NCBI RefSeq assembly: GCF_014205055.1
Contig: NZ_JACHMS010000001.1
Span: forward strand, 6,510,001-6,574,000
From: Streptomyces luteogriseus
Lineage (GTDB): Bacteria; Actinomycetota; Actinomycetes; Streptomycetales; Streptomycetaceae
Reading direction: 5' to 3'
Length of the DNA stretch: 64,000 nucleotides
Numbering within the stretch: position 1 is the stretch's first letter; the number at the start of each line of letters is the position of its first letter. Position numbers and translations under genes: made by a program. Under the pieces are notes generated by a model. The model searched no databases. It was not told where the DNA came from and saw only the letters and a list, made by a program, of their open reading frames with translations. Shown here piece by piece: positions 15,013 through 24,685 of this stretch.

Positions 15013-16434
15013 ATGCGCCGAGCAAAAATCGTCTGCACCCTGGGACCCGCCACCGACTCGTACGACCAGATCAAACACCTGGTCGACGCCGGAATGGACG
15101 TAGCCCGCTTCAACCTCAGCCACGGCGGCCACGCCGAACACGAGGAGCGCTACCACCGGGTCCGCAAAGCCGCCGACGAGACCGGCCGCAGCGTCGGCCT
15201 CCTCGCCGACCTCCAAGGCCCGAAAATCAGACTCGGCCACTTCACCGAAGGCCCCGTACTCCTCGAACGCGGCGACACCTTCACCATCACCGTCGAAGAA
15301 GGCACCGAAGGCGACGGCCAGATGTGCGGCACCACCTACGCCGGCCTCGCCACCGACGTCACCGCCGGCGAGCGCATCCTCATCGACGACGGCAAAGTCT
15401 GCCTCGAAGTCACCGCGGTCGACGGCCCCCGCGTCCACACCACCGTCCTCGAAGGCGGAGTGATCTCCGACCACAAAGGCCTCAACCTCCCCGGCGTCGC
15501 CGTCTCCGTCCCCGCCCTCTCCAAAAAGGACGAGGACGACCTCCGCTGGGCCCTGCGCACCGGCTTCGACGTCATCGCCCTCTCCTTCGTCCGCTCCGGC
15601 CGCGACATCCAGGACGTCCACCGCATCATGGACGAGGAAGGCCGCCGCCTCCCCGTCATCGCCAAAATCGAAAAACCCCAGGCCGTCGACACCATCGACG
15701 ACATCGTCGCCGCCTTCGACGGCATCATGGTCGCCCGCGGAGACCTCGGCGTCGAAATGCCCCTGGAACACGTCCCGATCGTCCAGAAGCGCGCCATCAA
15801 ACTCGCCAAGCGCAACGCCAAACCGGTCATCGTCGCCACCCAGATGCTCGACTCGATGATCGACAACGCCCGGCCCACCCGGGCCGAGGCCTCCGACGTC
15901 GCCAACGCGGTCATCGACGGCACCGACGCGGTGATGCTGTCCGGCGAGACGAGCGTCGGCAAGCACCCGATCGAAACCGTCCACACGATGGCCCGCATCG
16001 TCGAAGCGGCGGAAGAGGACATCCTGGCCAAGGGCCTCCCGCCCCTGACCGAACGCAACAAGCCCCGCACCCAGGGCGGAGCGGTCGCCCGGGCGGCGGC
16101 GGAGATCGGCGACTTCCTCGGCGCGAAGTTCCTCGTCGCCTTCACCCAGTCCGGCGACACCGCCCGCCGCCTCTCCCGCTACCGCTCCCCGATCCCCCTC
16201 CTCGCCTTCACCCCCGACCAGGCGACCCGCTCACAACTCAGCGTGACCTGGGGCGTCGAGACCTTCCTCGGCCCGTGCGTCGACTCCACGGACGCGATGG
16301 TCGACCAGGTCGACGAACTGCTGTTGCGTCATGGCCGCTGCCGCCCGGGCGACACGGTCGTCATCACGGCCGGCTCCCCGCCCGGCGTCTCCGGCTCGAC
16401 GAACATGGTCCGGGTCCACCACATCGCGGAGTAG
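15013..16434 (+). CDS. pyk: pyruvate kinase
   Basis: This 473-aa enzyme makes pyruvate and ATP from phosphoenolpyruvate and ADP in the last step of glycolysis. It starts MRRAKIVCTLGPATDS and shows RFNLSHG, LQGPKIRLG, the signature VIAKIEKPQAVDTIDDI with the catalytic lysine, MVARGDLGVEMP for Mg2+ binding and the ATQMLDSMI segment. Length is full for the family, including the C-terminal allosteric domain. Streptomyces carry two pyruvate kinases and this is one of them. It is transcribed alone and ends 5 bp from the convergent LAGLIDADG gene. Confidence 0.96.
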   Translation: MRRAKIVCTLGPATDSYDQIKHLVDAGMDVARFNLSHGGHAEHEERYHRVRKAADETGRSVGLLADLQGPKIRLGHFTEGPVLLERGDTFTITVEEGTEGDGQMCGTTYAGLATDVTAGERILIDDGKVCLEVTAVDGPRVHTTVLEGGVISDHKGLNLPGVAVSVPALSKKDEDDLRWALRTGFDVIALSFVRSGRDIQDVHRIMDEEGRRLPVIAKIEKPQAVDTIDDIVAAFDGIMVARGDLGVEMPLEHVPIVQKRAIKLAKRNAKPVIVATQMLDSMIDNARPTRAEASDVANAVIDGTDAVMLSGETSVGKHPIETVHTMARIVEAAEEDILAKGLPPLTERNKPRTQGGAVARAAAEIGDFLGAKFLVAFTQSGDTARRLSRYRSPIPLLAFTPDQATRSQLSVTWGVETFLGPCVDSTDAMVDQVDELLLRHGRCRPGDTVVITAGSPPGVSGSTNMVRVHHIAE

Positions 16435-16439
16435 CCGGG

Positions 16440-17228
16440 TCAGTACTTGGGTCCGACGTGGGCGTCCATGAGAGCGACGGAGGCTTTGCGGGCGACGGAG
16501 ATGTTGAACGGGTCGCCGTTGCGGGTGTAGAGCTTCCACTCGACGCCGAGCGTGTCCAGGGTGTCGGTGTAGAGCCGCCGGATGTCCTCGGAGACGTTGG
16601 TGAAGAAGTACCGGGGATACTCATAGCGCTTGCGCTCGCCGGCGACCATCCGGGTCGTCCAGTTCGTGATCCTGCACCCGTCGGAGTGGATGAGTCCGCG
16701 GATGAATTCCCAGGGATGGGCGTCCACGATGCCCTGCTGCCAGGGTTCGAGGACAATGCGCCGCTCGTGCTTCTTGCCGGGGCCGTGCTGGGGGAACAGG
16801 CAGTGCAGGTGCTTCGAGTAAACCTTCACGTTGCTGCAACCGGTCTTGCGGACACGGCAGGTCGAGTTCGCGGGGAAGACCGCCCGCATGGCCGCTTCGC
16901 AGGCATCCATGAGCCCCGGCCATGACTCCGTGCAGGTGATCATGAGGTTGGGTACGCGGTGCTCGGAGTAGTGGCTGATGTGTCCGTCCCCGAGATACAG
17001 ACCCAGCAGATAGGAATAGGCGGGCTCGTCCAGGTCCCGCCCATCGCAACGGGGGCACTTCGGATCGTGGCGACCGGGACACTCGCCGCGTTTCGCCCGG
17101 TCCAAGTGTTTCCAGTAGCCGATCGTCCCCAGCGGCACGTTGAGGCTCCGCGCCACCTCCGCGTTCCTCGCGCCCCCGCGTAGGAGAGTGATGGCTTTCT
17201 GTCGCACGTCAGTGCCATGGAAGTTCAT
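16440..17228 (-). CDS. LAGLIDADG-type homing endonuclease-like protein with N-terminal HTH
   Basis: The 262-aa reading begins MNFHGTDVRQKAITLLRGG. Residues about 8-40 look like a helix-turn-helix (ARNAEVARSLNVPLGTIGYWK). C50, H54, C58 and C61 could bind zinc. Two LAGLIDADG-like helices follow: LLGLYLGDG at 74-82 and FIRGLIHSDG at 175-184, each ending with the acidic residue used for metal-dependent DNA cleavage. The gene lies 3' of tRNA-Leu in the same direction, separated by the tRNA terminator, and its codon use is less GC-biased than its neighbours, suggesting transfer. It may be a free-standing homing endonuclease or a domesticated DNA-binding protein. An ORF running upstream through the tRNA is ignored. 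Confidence 0.75.
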   Translation of the reverse strand: MNFHGTDVRQKAITLLRGGARNAEVARSLNVPLGTIGYWKHLDRAKRGECPGRHDPKCPRCDGRDLDEPAYSYLLGLYLGDGHISHYSEHRVPNLMITCTESWPGLMDACEAAMRAVFPANSTCRVRKTGCSNVKVYSKHLHCLFPQHGPGKKHERRIVLEPWQQGIVDAHPWEFIRGLIHSDGCRITNWTTRMVAGERKRYEYPRYFFTNVSEDIRRLYTDTLDTLGVEWKLYTRNGDPFNISVARKASVALMDAHVGPKY

Positions 17229-17265
17229 GCGACCACTGTGTGTCACTGACGGTGACCATGGGTAG

Positions 17266-17302
17266 CAAAAAGCGGAGAACCACGCGAACGTGATCCTCCG
17301 CT
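17266..17302 (-). terminator. rho-independent terminator of tRNA-Leu
   Basis: A 14-bp stem (17271-17284 with 17289-17302, including GU pairs) closes a UUCG tetraloop on the minus strand and is followed by a run of five U. It lies 11 nt downstream of the tRNA 3' end. Confidence 0.85.
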
Positions 17303-17312
17303 TCTGATCTTG

Positions 17313-17399
17313 TGGTGCCCGGTGTGGGATTCGAACCCACATGCCCAAAGGGCACGGCATTTTGAGTGCCGCGAGTCTGACCAGTTCCTCCAACCGGGC
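17313..17399 (-). tRNA. tRNA-Leu (anticodon CAA)
   Basis: The minus strand starts GCCCGGTTGG and folds as a class II tRNA: acceptor GCCCGGT/ACCGGGC, anticodon stem CGGCA/TGCCG with loop CTCAAAA, a variable arm, TTCGAATC T-loop and encoded CCA. The anticodon CAA reads UUG leucine codons, which are rare in this GC-rich genome. It is 87 nt long with CCA. Confidence 0.97.
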
Positions 17400-17501
17400 A
17401 AGTCAGGGGACCGATGAGCAGTGTACCGGTTCACTGTGGGGCCTTGCTGCTAGGTACGCTGCTTGGGAGCAGTACCGGCCTGCCCCTACCAAGGAGCCCA
17501 C

Positions 17502-18158
17502 GTGAGTGCCCCCGAGTCGCCCCAGCCTGTTGACGTGCCTGATGAGGACAAGTCGCACGTGCCTCCGATGACGACGCGGGTCGTCATCGCCGAGGACGAG
17601 GCGCTGATCCGGCTCGATCTCAAAGAGATGCTGGAGGAGGAGGGGTACAGCGTCGTCGGTGAGGCCGGGGACGGTGAGCAGGCGGTGGAACTGGCCCGTG
17701 AGCACCGGCCCGACCTTGTCATTCTCGACGTGAAGATGCCGAAGATGGATGGCATCTCCGCGGCGGAGAAGATCGCGGAGGAGAGCATCGCGCCGGTGCT
17801 GATGCTGACCGCGTTCTCGCAGCGGGATCTGGTGGAGCGCGCTCGGGACGCGGGCGCGATGGCGTATCTGGTGAAGCCGTTCAGCAAGACCGACGTCGTG
17901 CCGGCGATCGAGATGGCCGTGTCGCGGTTCACGGAGCTGAAGGAGCTGGAGAAGGAGGTCGCCGACCTCACGCTCCGGCTGGAGACGCGCAAGCTGGTGG
18001 ACCGCGCGAAGTCGATTCTGCAGACGGAGTACGGCCTGTCGGAGCCGGCCGCCTTCCGCTGGATCCAGAAGACGTCGATGGACCGTCGGATGTCGATGCA
18101 GCAGGTCGCGGAGGCTGTCATCGAGGACGCCGACGAGAAGAAGGCCAACAAGGGCTGA
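17502..18158 (+). CDS. pdtaR: ANTAR-domain response regulator (PdtaR-like)
   Basis: This 218-aa regulator has a GTG start with AAGGAG 5 nt upstream. After an extension of about 25 residues comes the receiver: VVIAEDEALIRLDL acidic pocket, phosphoacceptor in LVILDVKMPKMDG, MLTAFS and the lysine in YLVKPFS. The C-terminal ANTAR domain (LVDRAKSILQTEYGLSEPAAFRWIQKTSMDRRMSMQQVAEAVI) binds paired hexanucleotide-loop hairpins in RNA to prevent termination. PdtaR homologues pair with the kinase PdtaS, not encoded here. It is monocistronic, followed by a strong bidirectional terminator. Confidence 0.93.
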   Translation: MSAPESPQPVDVPDEDKSHVPPMTTRVVIAEDEALIRLDLKEMLEEEGYSVVGEAGDGEQAVELAREHRPDLVILDVKMPKMDGISAAEKIAEESIAPVLMLTAFSQRDLVERARDAGAMAYLVKPFSKTDVVPAIEMAVSRFTELKELEKEVADLTLRLETRKLVDRAKSILQTEYGLSEPAAFRWIQKTSMDRRMSMQQVAEAVIEDADEKKANKG

Positions 18159-18168
18159 GAGCGGGACG

Positions 18169-18211
18169 AGAGGCCCGCGCCCTTTCCGTTCGGAAGGGCG
18201 CGGGCCTCTTT
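18169..18211. terminator. bidirectional terminator between pdtaR and livF
   Basis: A perfect 16-bp GC-rich stem (18169-18184 with 18194-18209) closes a 9-nt loop and is followed on the plus strand by TT. It lies between convergent genes and can serve both. Confidence 0.85.
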
Positions 18212-18227
18212 GCGTACGGCTGGGACC

Positions 18228-18940
18228 TCAGTCCTCGCCCAGGTACGCCTTGCGTACCGACTCGTCGTGCAGCAGGTCCTGCCCGGTGCCGGAGAGGGCG
18301 ATGTTGCCGATCTCCATGACGTGCCCCTGGTCGGCGAGGGAGAGCGCGGCCTGGGCGTTCTGTTCGACGAGGAGGATCGTCGTGCCCTGGGACTTCAGCT
18401 CCGAGATCGTCGCCATGATCTTCTGCATCATGATCGGGGAGAGGCCCATGGAGGGCTCGTCGAGCATGAGCAGCTTGGGCTGGGACATGAGGGCGCGGCC
18501 CATGGCGAGCATCTGCTGTTCGCCGCCCGACAACGTCCCCGCCGCCTGCTTGCGGCGTTCGCCCAGGATGGGGAAGAGGTCGTAGGCGCGCTGGATGTCC
18601 TTTTCGATGCCTTCCTTGTCCTTGCGGAGGAACGCTCCGAGCTGGAGGTTCTCGGCGATGGTGAGGCGGGGGAAGATGTGCCGGCCTTCGGGGGAGTGGG
18701 CGAGGCCGAGGGCGACGATCTTGTGGGCGGGGACGCCGTTGAGCGGCTTGCCGTCGAAGAGGATCTTCCCGGAGGTGGGCTTGAGGAGGCCCGACAGGGT
18801 GCGCAGGGTGGTGGTCTTGCCGGCGCCGTTGGTGCCGATGAGGGTGACGACCTGGCCGGCTTCGACGCTGAAGGAGATGCCCTTGACGGCTTCGATCTTG
18901 CCGTAGGAGACCCGGAGGTCCTCGACCTCGAGCAGTGCGG

Positions 18941-18944
<4 letters not shown>
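18228..18944 (-). CDS. livF: branched-chain amino acid ABC transporter ATP-binding protein
   Basis: This 238-aa ATPase starts at a GTG overlapping the end of livG. It has Walker A GTNGAGKTT, a Q-loop, the signature LSGGEQQMLAMGRAL, Walker B KLLMLDEPSMGLSP and the switch histidine region replaced by VEQNAQ, as usual for LivF. It powers uptake of branched-chain amino acids or related compounds with LivG, LivM, LivH and the LivK lipoprotein. It is the last gene of the operon and ends before the bidirectional terminator. Confidence 0.93.
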
Positions 18945-19804
<860 letters not shown>

Positions 19805-19809
19805 GTTTC

Positions 19810-21624
19810 TTACGCCCCCGCCTTGGTGACGGCCGGTTCGTCGGTCAGCGTGGTCTGTTTGGGTACGTCGAGTTGGCCGGTCTCGTGGAATTCGAGCTGG
19901 CGCCGGCGGTTGGCGATGATGCCTTCGGGGCGGAAGCGCATCAGGAGGATGAGCGCGATGCCGAAGGCGAGGAGCGACTTGTCCTGGAGGAAGACCAGCT
20001 TCTCGGGGAGCAGGTAGAGCAGGGCCGCGCCGAGGAGCGGTCCGGCCACGGTGCCCATGCCGCCGAGGACGACCGCGGCCAGGAGGAACGCGGAGTTGGG
20101 CGGGGTGGAGCCGGCGAACTGGTACGGCGTGGGGACGACGCTGTAGGTGACGTGGGCGCTGACGGTGCCGGCGAGGCCGGCGAGGGCGGCGCCGAGGGCG
20201 AAGGCGACGAGCTTGACGCGGAAGCCGTTGATGCCCATGGCGGTGGCGGCGGTCTCGTCCTCGCGGATGGCGATCCAGGAGCGGCCGATGCGGGAGTCGG
20301 CGGCGCGGGTGTAGACGAGGACCACGATGGCCATGATGAGGACCATCAGCAGGTAGTAGTTGGCGAAGCGGCCGAGGGTGAAGCCGCCGATGTCGTGGGC
20401 CTGGCCGAAGTTGAAGCCGAAGAAGTTCAGGTCGGGGATGTTGGCGATGCCGTTCGGGCCGTTGGTGACGTCGGGTCCGGAGTCGCCGTCCATGTTGTTG
20501 ACGGCGATGCGGAAGATCTCTCCGAAGCCGAGGGTGACGATGGCGAGGTAGTCGCCGCGCAGTCGCAGGGTCGGGGCGCCGATGAGGACGCCGAAGACGA
20601 GGGACGCGGCGGCGCCGGCCAGTGCGGAGGCCCAGAAGGGCAGGTGGACGCCGGAGATGGTGGAGAACTCGGAGCCGGAGACGAGGGCGGCGGTGTAGGC
20701 GCCGACGCCGAGGAAGGCGACGTATCCGAGGTCGAGGAGTCCGGCGAGGCCGACGACGATGTTGAGGCCGAGGGCGACGGTCCCGAAGATCAGGATGTTG
20801 ACGCCGATGTTGGCGTAGTGGTCGTCGGTCTGGGTGAAGGGGAAGGCGATGGCCGCGGCGAAGCCCATGGCGAGGGTGAAGCTGCGGTTGGCGGCGACGA
20901 GCGCGGAGAAGCGGTCCATGAGGCCGGCGGTGTGCAGGGCCCACATGGCGAAGGTGACTACGAAGAGGTAGCCGATGAAGAGTTCGCCGTACTCGGTGTC
21001 GATGCCGTAGGTGAAGACGCCGAGGCCGATGATGGTGACCACGGTGATGATGGCCCGCTGGATCCAGGGCGCGATGGCCTGGGCGGCGGGGATGCGGTCG
21101 GGCTTGGCGATGTAGGCCTTGATGGCTTCCTTGGTGCCGTCGGTGCCGGTGCGCTCCTGGGGGAGGGCGAAGGCGCCGAGGACGGGCAGCAGGGAGGCGA
21201 TGGCCGCGATCCAGCCGCCGGGTTCGAGGTTGACGACGCCGCCGAGCTTGGCGCTGATGGCGATGACGGTGAACCAGGTGACGGTGAAGCCGCCGAGTGC
21301 GGTGAGGACGAGTGGCGCGTTGTTGCGGGCGGGCAGGAGCCAGCCGAGGCCGCGGATGCCGTAGGAGGCGAGCGCGAACAGGGCGGTGAGGACGCCGGCG
21401 GTGAAGGTCAGCCACTGCAGGCCACCGGGGTAGCCGTTGAAGGTGAGGTCGCCGGGGAATTCGGCGGTCCAGGTCCAGGCGAGGTACGCGGAGGCGGCGG
21501 TGGCGATGCCGCCGGCGAGCAGCAGGGCGCGGGCGGCCGCGGTGGGCAGCGGTATGAGTCCGCGCGGTGCGGGCGTCGGGGTGGGGACGGCGTCCGGCAC
21601 GGGGGTTTTGGTCGTCTCGGTCAT
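19810..21624 (-). CDS. livM: branched-chain amino acid ABC transporter permease, long form
   Basis: This 604-aa permease has the LivM core in its C-terminal half (NIVVGLAGLLDLGYVAFLGVGAYTAALVSG, then the EAA-like loop GRSWIAIREDETAATAMGINGFRVKL). LivM proteins are typically 320-430 residues; here about 200 extra N-terminal residues add several membrane segments (RALLLAGGIATAASAYLAW, LQWLTFTAGVLTALFALAS, LVLTALGGFTVTWFTVIAIS). It forms the membrane channel with LivH. The start ATG lies 4 nt after the livH stop, so translation is probably coupled. Confidence 0.92.
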   Translation of the reverse strand: MTETTKTPVPDAVPTPTPAPRGLIPLPTAAARALLLAGGIATAASAYLAWTWTAEFPGDLTFNGYPGGLQWLTFTAGVLTALFALASYGIRGLGWLLPARNNAPLVLTALGGFTVTWFTVIAISAKLGGVVNLEPGGWIAAIASLLPVLGAFALPQERTGTDGTKEAIKAYIAKPDRIPAAQAIAPWIQRAIITVVTIIGLGVFTYGIDTEYGELFIGYLFVVTFAMWALHTAGLMDRFSALVAANRSFTLAMGFAAAIAFPFTQTDDHYANIGVNILIFGTVALGLNIVVGLAGLLDLGYVAFLGVGAYTAALVSGSEFSTISGVHLPFWASALAGAAASLVFGVLIGAPTLRLRGDYLAIVTLGFGEIFRIAVNNMDGDSGPDVTNGPNGIANIPDLNFFGFNFGQAHDIGGFTLGRFANYYLLMVLIMAIVVLVYTRAADSRIGRSWIAIREDETAATAMGINGFRVKLVAFALGAALAGLAGTVSAHVTYSVVPTPYQFAGSTPPNSAFLLAAVVLGGMGTVAGPLLGAALLYLLPEKLVFLQDKSLLAFGIALILLMRFRPEGIIANRRRQLEFHETGQLDVPKQTTLTDEPAVTKAGA

Positions 21625-21628
21625 GTCA

Positions 21629-22558
21629 TCACGCCCTGTCCGCGACGCGCTCGCCGAGCAGGCCTTGTGGCCTGAAGAGGAGCACGAGGATGAGGAGGCA
21701 GAAGGCCCAGACGTTGGCCCAGCTCTGGCCGCCGAGCTGCTGCATGCCCGGGATCTCGTCGATGTAGGCGGAGGCCAGGGTTTCGGCGATGCCGAGGACG
21801 ATGCCGCCGAGCATGGCGCCGTAGATGTTGCCGATGCCGCCGAGGACGGCCGCGGTGAAGGCCTTGAGGCCCATGAGGAAGCCCATGCGGTAGTCGACGT
21901 TGCCGTACTTGAGTCCGTAGGCGACGGCGGCGACGGCGGCGAAGAAGCCGCCGATGGCGAAGGCGATGACGATGATGCGGTTGGTGTCGATGCCCATCAG
22001 CTGCGCCGTGTCGGGGTCCTGCGCCGTGGCCTGCATGGCGCGGCCGGTGCGGCTGCGGCGGACGAAGATCGCGAGGGCGGCCATGCAGAGGATGGCGGCG
22101 ACGATGAGGAAGATGTCGGCGTCCTTGATGGTGACGGAGCCGATGTCGTGGGTGGCGTCGAGGCCGGGGAAGGCGCGGGCGCGGTCGGCGCCGGGGTAGA
22201 AGTTGCGCACGACCTCCTGGAGGGCCAGGGAGAGGCCGATGGCCGTGATGAGCGGTGCCAGGCGTGGTGCTCCGCGCAGTGGTCGGTAGGCGAACCGTTC
22301 CGCTCCGACGGCGATGAGGATGGCCACGATGGCGCCGCCGAGGAGCATGAGGGGTACGGCGAGGGCCATCGAGGTGCCGTCGGGCAGGATGTAGAAGTAG
22401 ACCGTGAGGGCGCCGAAGGCCCCGGTCATGAAGATCTCGCCGTGCGCGAAGTTGATGAGCTGGACGATGCCGTACACCATCGTGTAGCCGATGGCGATCA
22501 GCCCGTACATCGAGCCTAGAAGCAGCCCGTTGGCCAGCTGCTGCGGCAGGGTGTTCAC
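21629..22558 (-). CDS. livH: branched-chain amino acid ABC transporter permease
   Basis: This 309-aa permease starts with GTG and reads MNTLPQQLANGLLLGSMYGLIAIGYTMVYGIVQLINFAHGEIFMTGAFGA, the conserved LivH N-terminus. The EAA-like loop is RRSRTGRAMQATAQDPDTAQLMGI. Length is normal. It is the first gene of the livHMGF block, separated from livK by 138 bp that contain a hairpin, which probably reduces expression relative to the binding protein. Confidence 0.94.
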   Translation of the reverse strand: MNTLPQQLANGLLLGSMYGLIAIGYTMVYGIVQLINFAHGEIFMTGAFGALTVYFYILPDGTSMALAVPLMLLGGAIVAILIAVGAERFAYRPLRGAPRLAPLITAIGLSLALQEVVRNFYPGADRARAFPGLDATHDIGSVTIKDADIFLIVAAILCMAALAIFVRRSRTGRAMQATAQDPDTAQLMGIDTNRIIVIAFAIGGFFAAVAAVAYGLKYGNVDYRMGFLMGLKAFTAAVLGGIGNIYGAMLGGIVLGIAETLASAYIDEIPGMQQLGGQSWANVWAFCLLILVLLFRPQGLLGERVADRA

Positions 22559-22633
22559 CGCATGGCCTCCATGTCGCTGGTGGTCGTGTGCACTGGATGT
22601 GTGCGTGGTCGTGTGCTGTGTGGGGGTGTGGAA

Positions 22634-22672
22634 ACGGGCCGCGCGGTCGGGGTCCCCTTCCGCGCGGCCCGT
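22634..22672 (-). terminator. hairpin/attenuator between livK and livH
   Basis: A perfect 13-bp stem (22634-22646 with 22660-22672) closes a 13-nt loop. There is no U-tract. Its position between the binding-protein gene and the permease genes is where periplasmic-binding operons often place a 3'-stabilising or partly terminating stem. Confidence 0.65.
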
Positions 22673-22696
22673 GGTGTGGCGTTGTGGCGGGCCGGA

Positions 22697-23941
22697 CTAC
22701 TTCAGGTCGGCGGTGCCGGTCTCCACGTCCTTCCAGGCACCCTTCTCGACCTGGTAGACCGTCAGCTGCTTGTTGGTGGTGTCGCCGTACTGGTCGAAGG
22801 AGATCTTGCCGGTGAGGCCTTCGAAGTCGGACTTCTGGACACCGTCGACGACCTTGGAGCGCAGGTCGTTGATGTCGGTGGGCACCTTGCCGCCGTTGGC
22901 GTCGGCCGCGGCCTTGACGGCCTTGATGATGGCGGTGGTGGCGTCGTAGGCGTAGGCGCCGTACGCGCCGTAGTCGCCCTTGTAACCCTTGTCCTTGTAC
23001 GTCTGGATGAACGTCTTGGCCGCGGGCAGGGTGTCGGCGGGGACGCCGATGGCGGTGGCGAGGTCGCCCTCGGAGGACTTGCCGGCGGCCTCGATGTAGG
23101 TGGAGGCGAACATGCCGTCGCCGCCGAACAGCGGGATCTTGACGCCGGCGTCCTTGAGCTGCTTGGTGATCAGCGCGGACTCGTCGTACTGGCCGCCGTA
23201 GTAGAGCAGGTCGGCGCCGGAGTTCTTGATCTTGGTGACGAGGGAGCCGAAGTCCTTGTCGCCGGTGTTGACGTGGTCGGTGCCGACGACCTTGCCGCCG
23301 AGCTTCTTGTACTGCTCGTTGAAGATCTTCGCGAGGCCGGCGCCGTAGGTCTGCTTGTCGTCGACGACGAAGGCCTTCTTCTTCTTGAGGCCGTTGTACG
23401 CGTAGCCGGCGGCGAAGCTGCCCTGCAGCTCGTCGGTGGTGGCGGTGCGGAAGTAGGTCTTGAACGGGCGCTTCTTGTCCGTCTGCCAGTTCTTGCCCTG
23501 GGTCAGCTCGGGGGCCGTGTTCGCGGGGGAGATCTGGGCCATGTTGGCCGAGGCGAACACCTGCTGCATCGTCTGGGCGACGCCGGAGTTCAGCGGGCCG
23601 ACGGCGCCGACGACCGTTTTGTCGCCGGTCAGTGCGGTGGCGTTGGACTGGCCGGTGGCGGGCTGCGCCTTGTCGTCGAGGGCCTTGAGCTTGAACTTCA
23701 CGCCCGGGACCCAGTTGTTCTTGTTGGCGTCGTCGACGGCTATCTGGGCGCCGTACTGGATGCCGAGGCCGGTGGTGGAGTTCTCACCGGAGAGGGGGGC
23801 GTCCACGCCGATGGTGAACGTGGTGTCGCTCCCGCCGTCTCCGCCCTTGTCACCGCTGTCGTCTCGGGAGCCGCAGGCGGTGAGAGTCAGAGCTCCGGTC
23901 GTGAGAACGGAGGTAAGAATCACCAAGGAACGCTGTCGCAC
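22697..23941 (-). CDS. livK: branched-chain amino acid ABC transporter substrate-binding lipoprotein
   Basis: The 414-aa precursor has a lipoprotein signal VRQRSLVILTSVLTTGALTLTACGS with lipobox LTAC, followed by a glycine/aspartate linker and a Leu/Ile/Val-binding domain (FTIGVDAPLSGENSTTGLGIQYGAQIAVDDAN). The GTG at 23941 is preferred over 23956 because AAAGGA lies 6 nt upstream of it, inside the longer reading. Anchored outside the membrane, it delivers substrate to LivHM. As first gene of the operon it should be most highly expressed. Confidence 0.93.
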   Translation of the reverse strand: MRQRSLVILTSVLTTGALTLTACGSRDDSGDKGGDGGSDTTFTIGVDAPLSGENSTTGLGIQYGAQIAVDDANKNNWVPGVKFKLKALDDKAQPATGQSNATALTGDKTVVGAVGPLNSGVAQTMQQVFASANMAQISPANTAPELTQGKNWQTDKKRPFKTYFRTATTDELQGSFAAGYAYNGLKKKKAFVVDDKQTYGAGLAKIFNEQYKKLGGKVVGTDHVNTGDKDFGSLVTKIKNSGADLLYYGGQYDESALITKQLKDAGVKIPLFGGDGMFASTYIEAAGKSSEGDLATAIGVPADTLPAAKTFIQTYKDKGYKGDYGAYGAYAYDATTAIIKAVKAAADANGGKVPTDINDLRSKVVDGVQKSDFEGLTGKISFDQYGDTTNKQLTVYQVEKGAWKDVETGTADLK

Positions 23942-24032
23942 AATCAGTCCTTTCACAGGCAGGCCCCGCCCTGGTCGGGGGGTGAGTGCCGCGCTGGTAC
24001 CGAACTCCCGATGGAGGCGGTGACTGGCCGTG

Positions 24033-24062
24033 ACTCTAAGCCCGGTTTCAGGGCAGGGTCAG
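24033..24062 (-). promoter_or_regulatory. candidate promoter of the liv operon
   Basis: On the minus strand CTGACC (24062-24057) and TAGAGT (24038-24033) are separated by 18 bp, giving a start about 85 nt before livK. This is the best sigma-70-like pair upstream of the operon, judged by eye. Confidence 0.35.
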
Positions 24063-24313
24063 CGGCGCGGGCTCGCTTGTGACTTTCTTGTTATGACGGG
24101 GTGGATGCCTGGTCTCGGCCGGGGACCCTCTCGGCGGGTTTGGTGGATTTTCGCCGAGGTCCGCATTCTGAGAACTCGCACTTCCGGTTGGCCGTGGCTG
24201 AGATCATGCGGTACTGGGCCCGCGGGCGGCCCGGAAGAGATCGGAAAGGTCCCGGGCGTAGCCGCGGCCGAAGATGAGGCTGTGGCGATGTATTGCGCGC
24301 GCGTTACGCAGCG

Positions 24314-24685
24314 TTACGCCGAGAAATGGGGGTGGTCGACTTCCGGGGGGAGCGCCGGGTGATCGGAAACGGTGATTTCCACGGTGATGGCGCGGGGTGT
24401 GCCGCGGGCCGGCACGGTGACGGCCGGGTCGGGAACGGCGTGGGCGGTGAGGCCCGGGTGGGAAGTGCCGGCGACCGTGAGGGTGACGGAGGGGCCGCGG
24501 AGCACGGTGACGGTGAACCGGAAACGGCCCGCCTTTTCCGGTGGGTTGGGGGATTCGGCGCGACCGAGGTCTGCGCCGGCGGTCGGCGAACAGGTCTGCC
24601 GGGCATGGTGCGTCGGTGCCGATGGTGTCCCAACTGCGGCTGGAGTCCGTCGAGTTGGCCGGTTCGGCGGGCCGGTGCCACTCAT
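24314..24685 (-). pseudogene. decayed gene, probable small beta-rich protein
   Basis: The minus strand between livK and the protease gene has strongly coding third positions but no single intact frame. The C-terminal part reads GRFRFTVTVLRGPSVTLTVAG, then AITVEITVSDHPALPPEVDHP to a TAA at 24314, an alternating pattern like a beta-sandwich. Upstream, coding character moves to another frame (RSWDTIGTDAPCPADL) with the shift near 24590, and that frame has no start codon before a stop. The open frame from ATG 24685 uses atypical codons in its first 30 positions. I read it as a frameshifted remnant; an assembly error is the alternative. The rest of 23942-24832 holds only the liv promoter and low-complexity GGTGCG-rich DNA near 24765-24838. 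Confidence 0.4.

Noticed and set aside
17229..17393. Longer N-terminus of the LAGLIDADG protein running through tRNA-Leu
   Set aside because: The extension would be translated from tRNA and terminator sequence; the ATG at 17228 lies after the terminator and starts the recognisable HTH.
16440..17399. Integrated element with attachment-site duplication at tRNA-Leu
   Set aside because: No integrase and no second copy of the tRNA 3' end were seen in the window.
24304..24681. Alternative minus-strand ORF of 125 codons overlapping the pseudogene
   Set aside because: Its codon third positions are poor throughout and the translation is proline/serine/arginine-rich without pattern.
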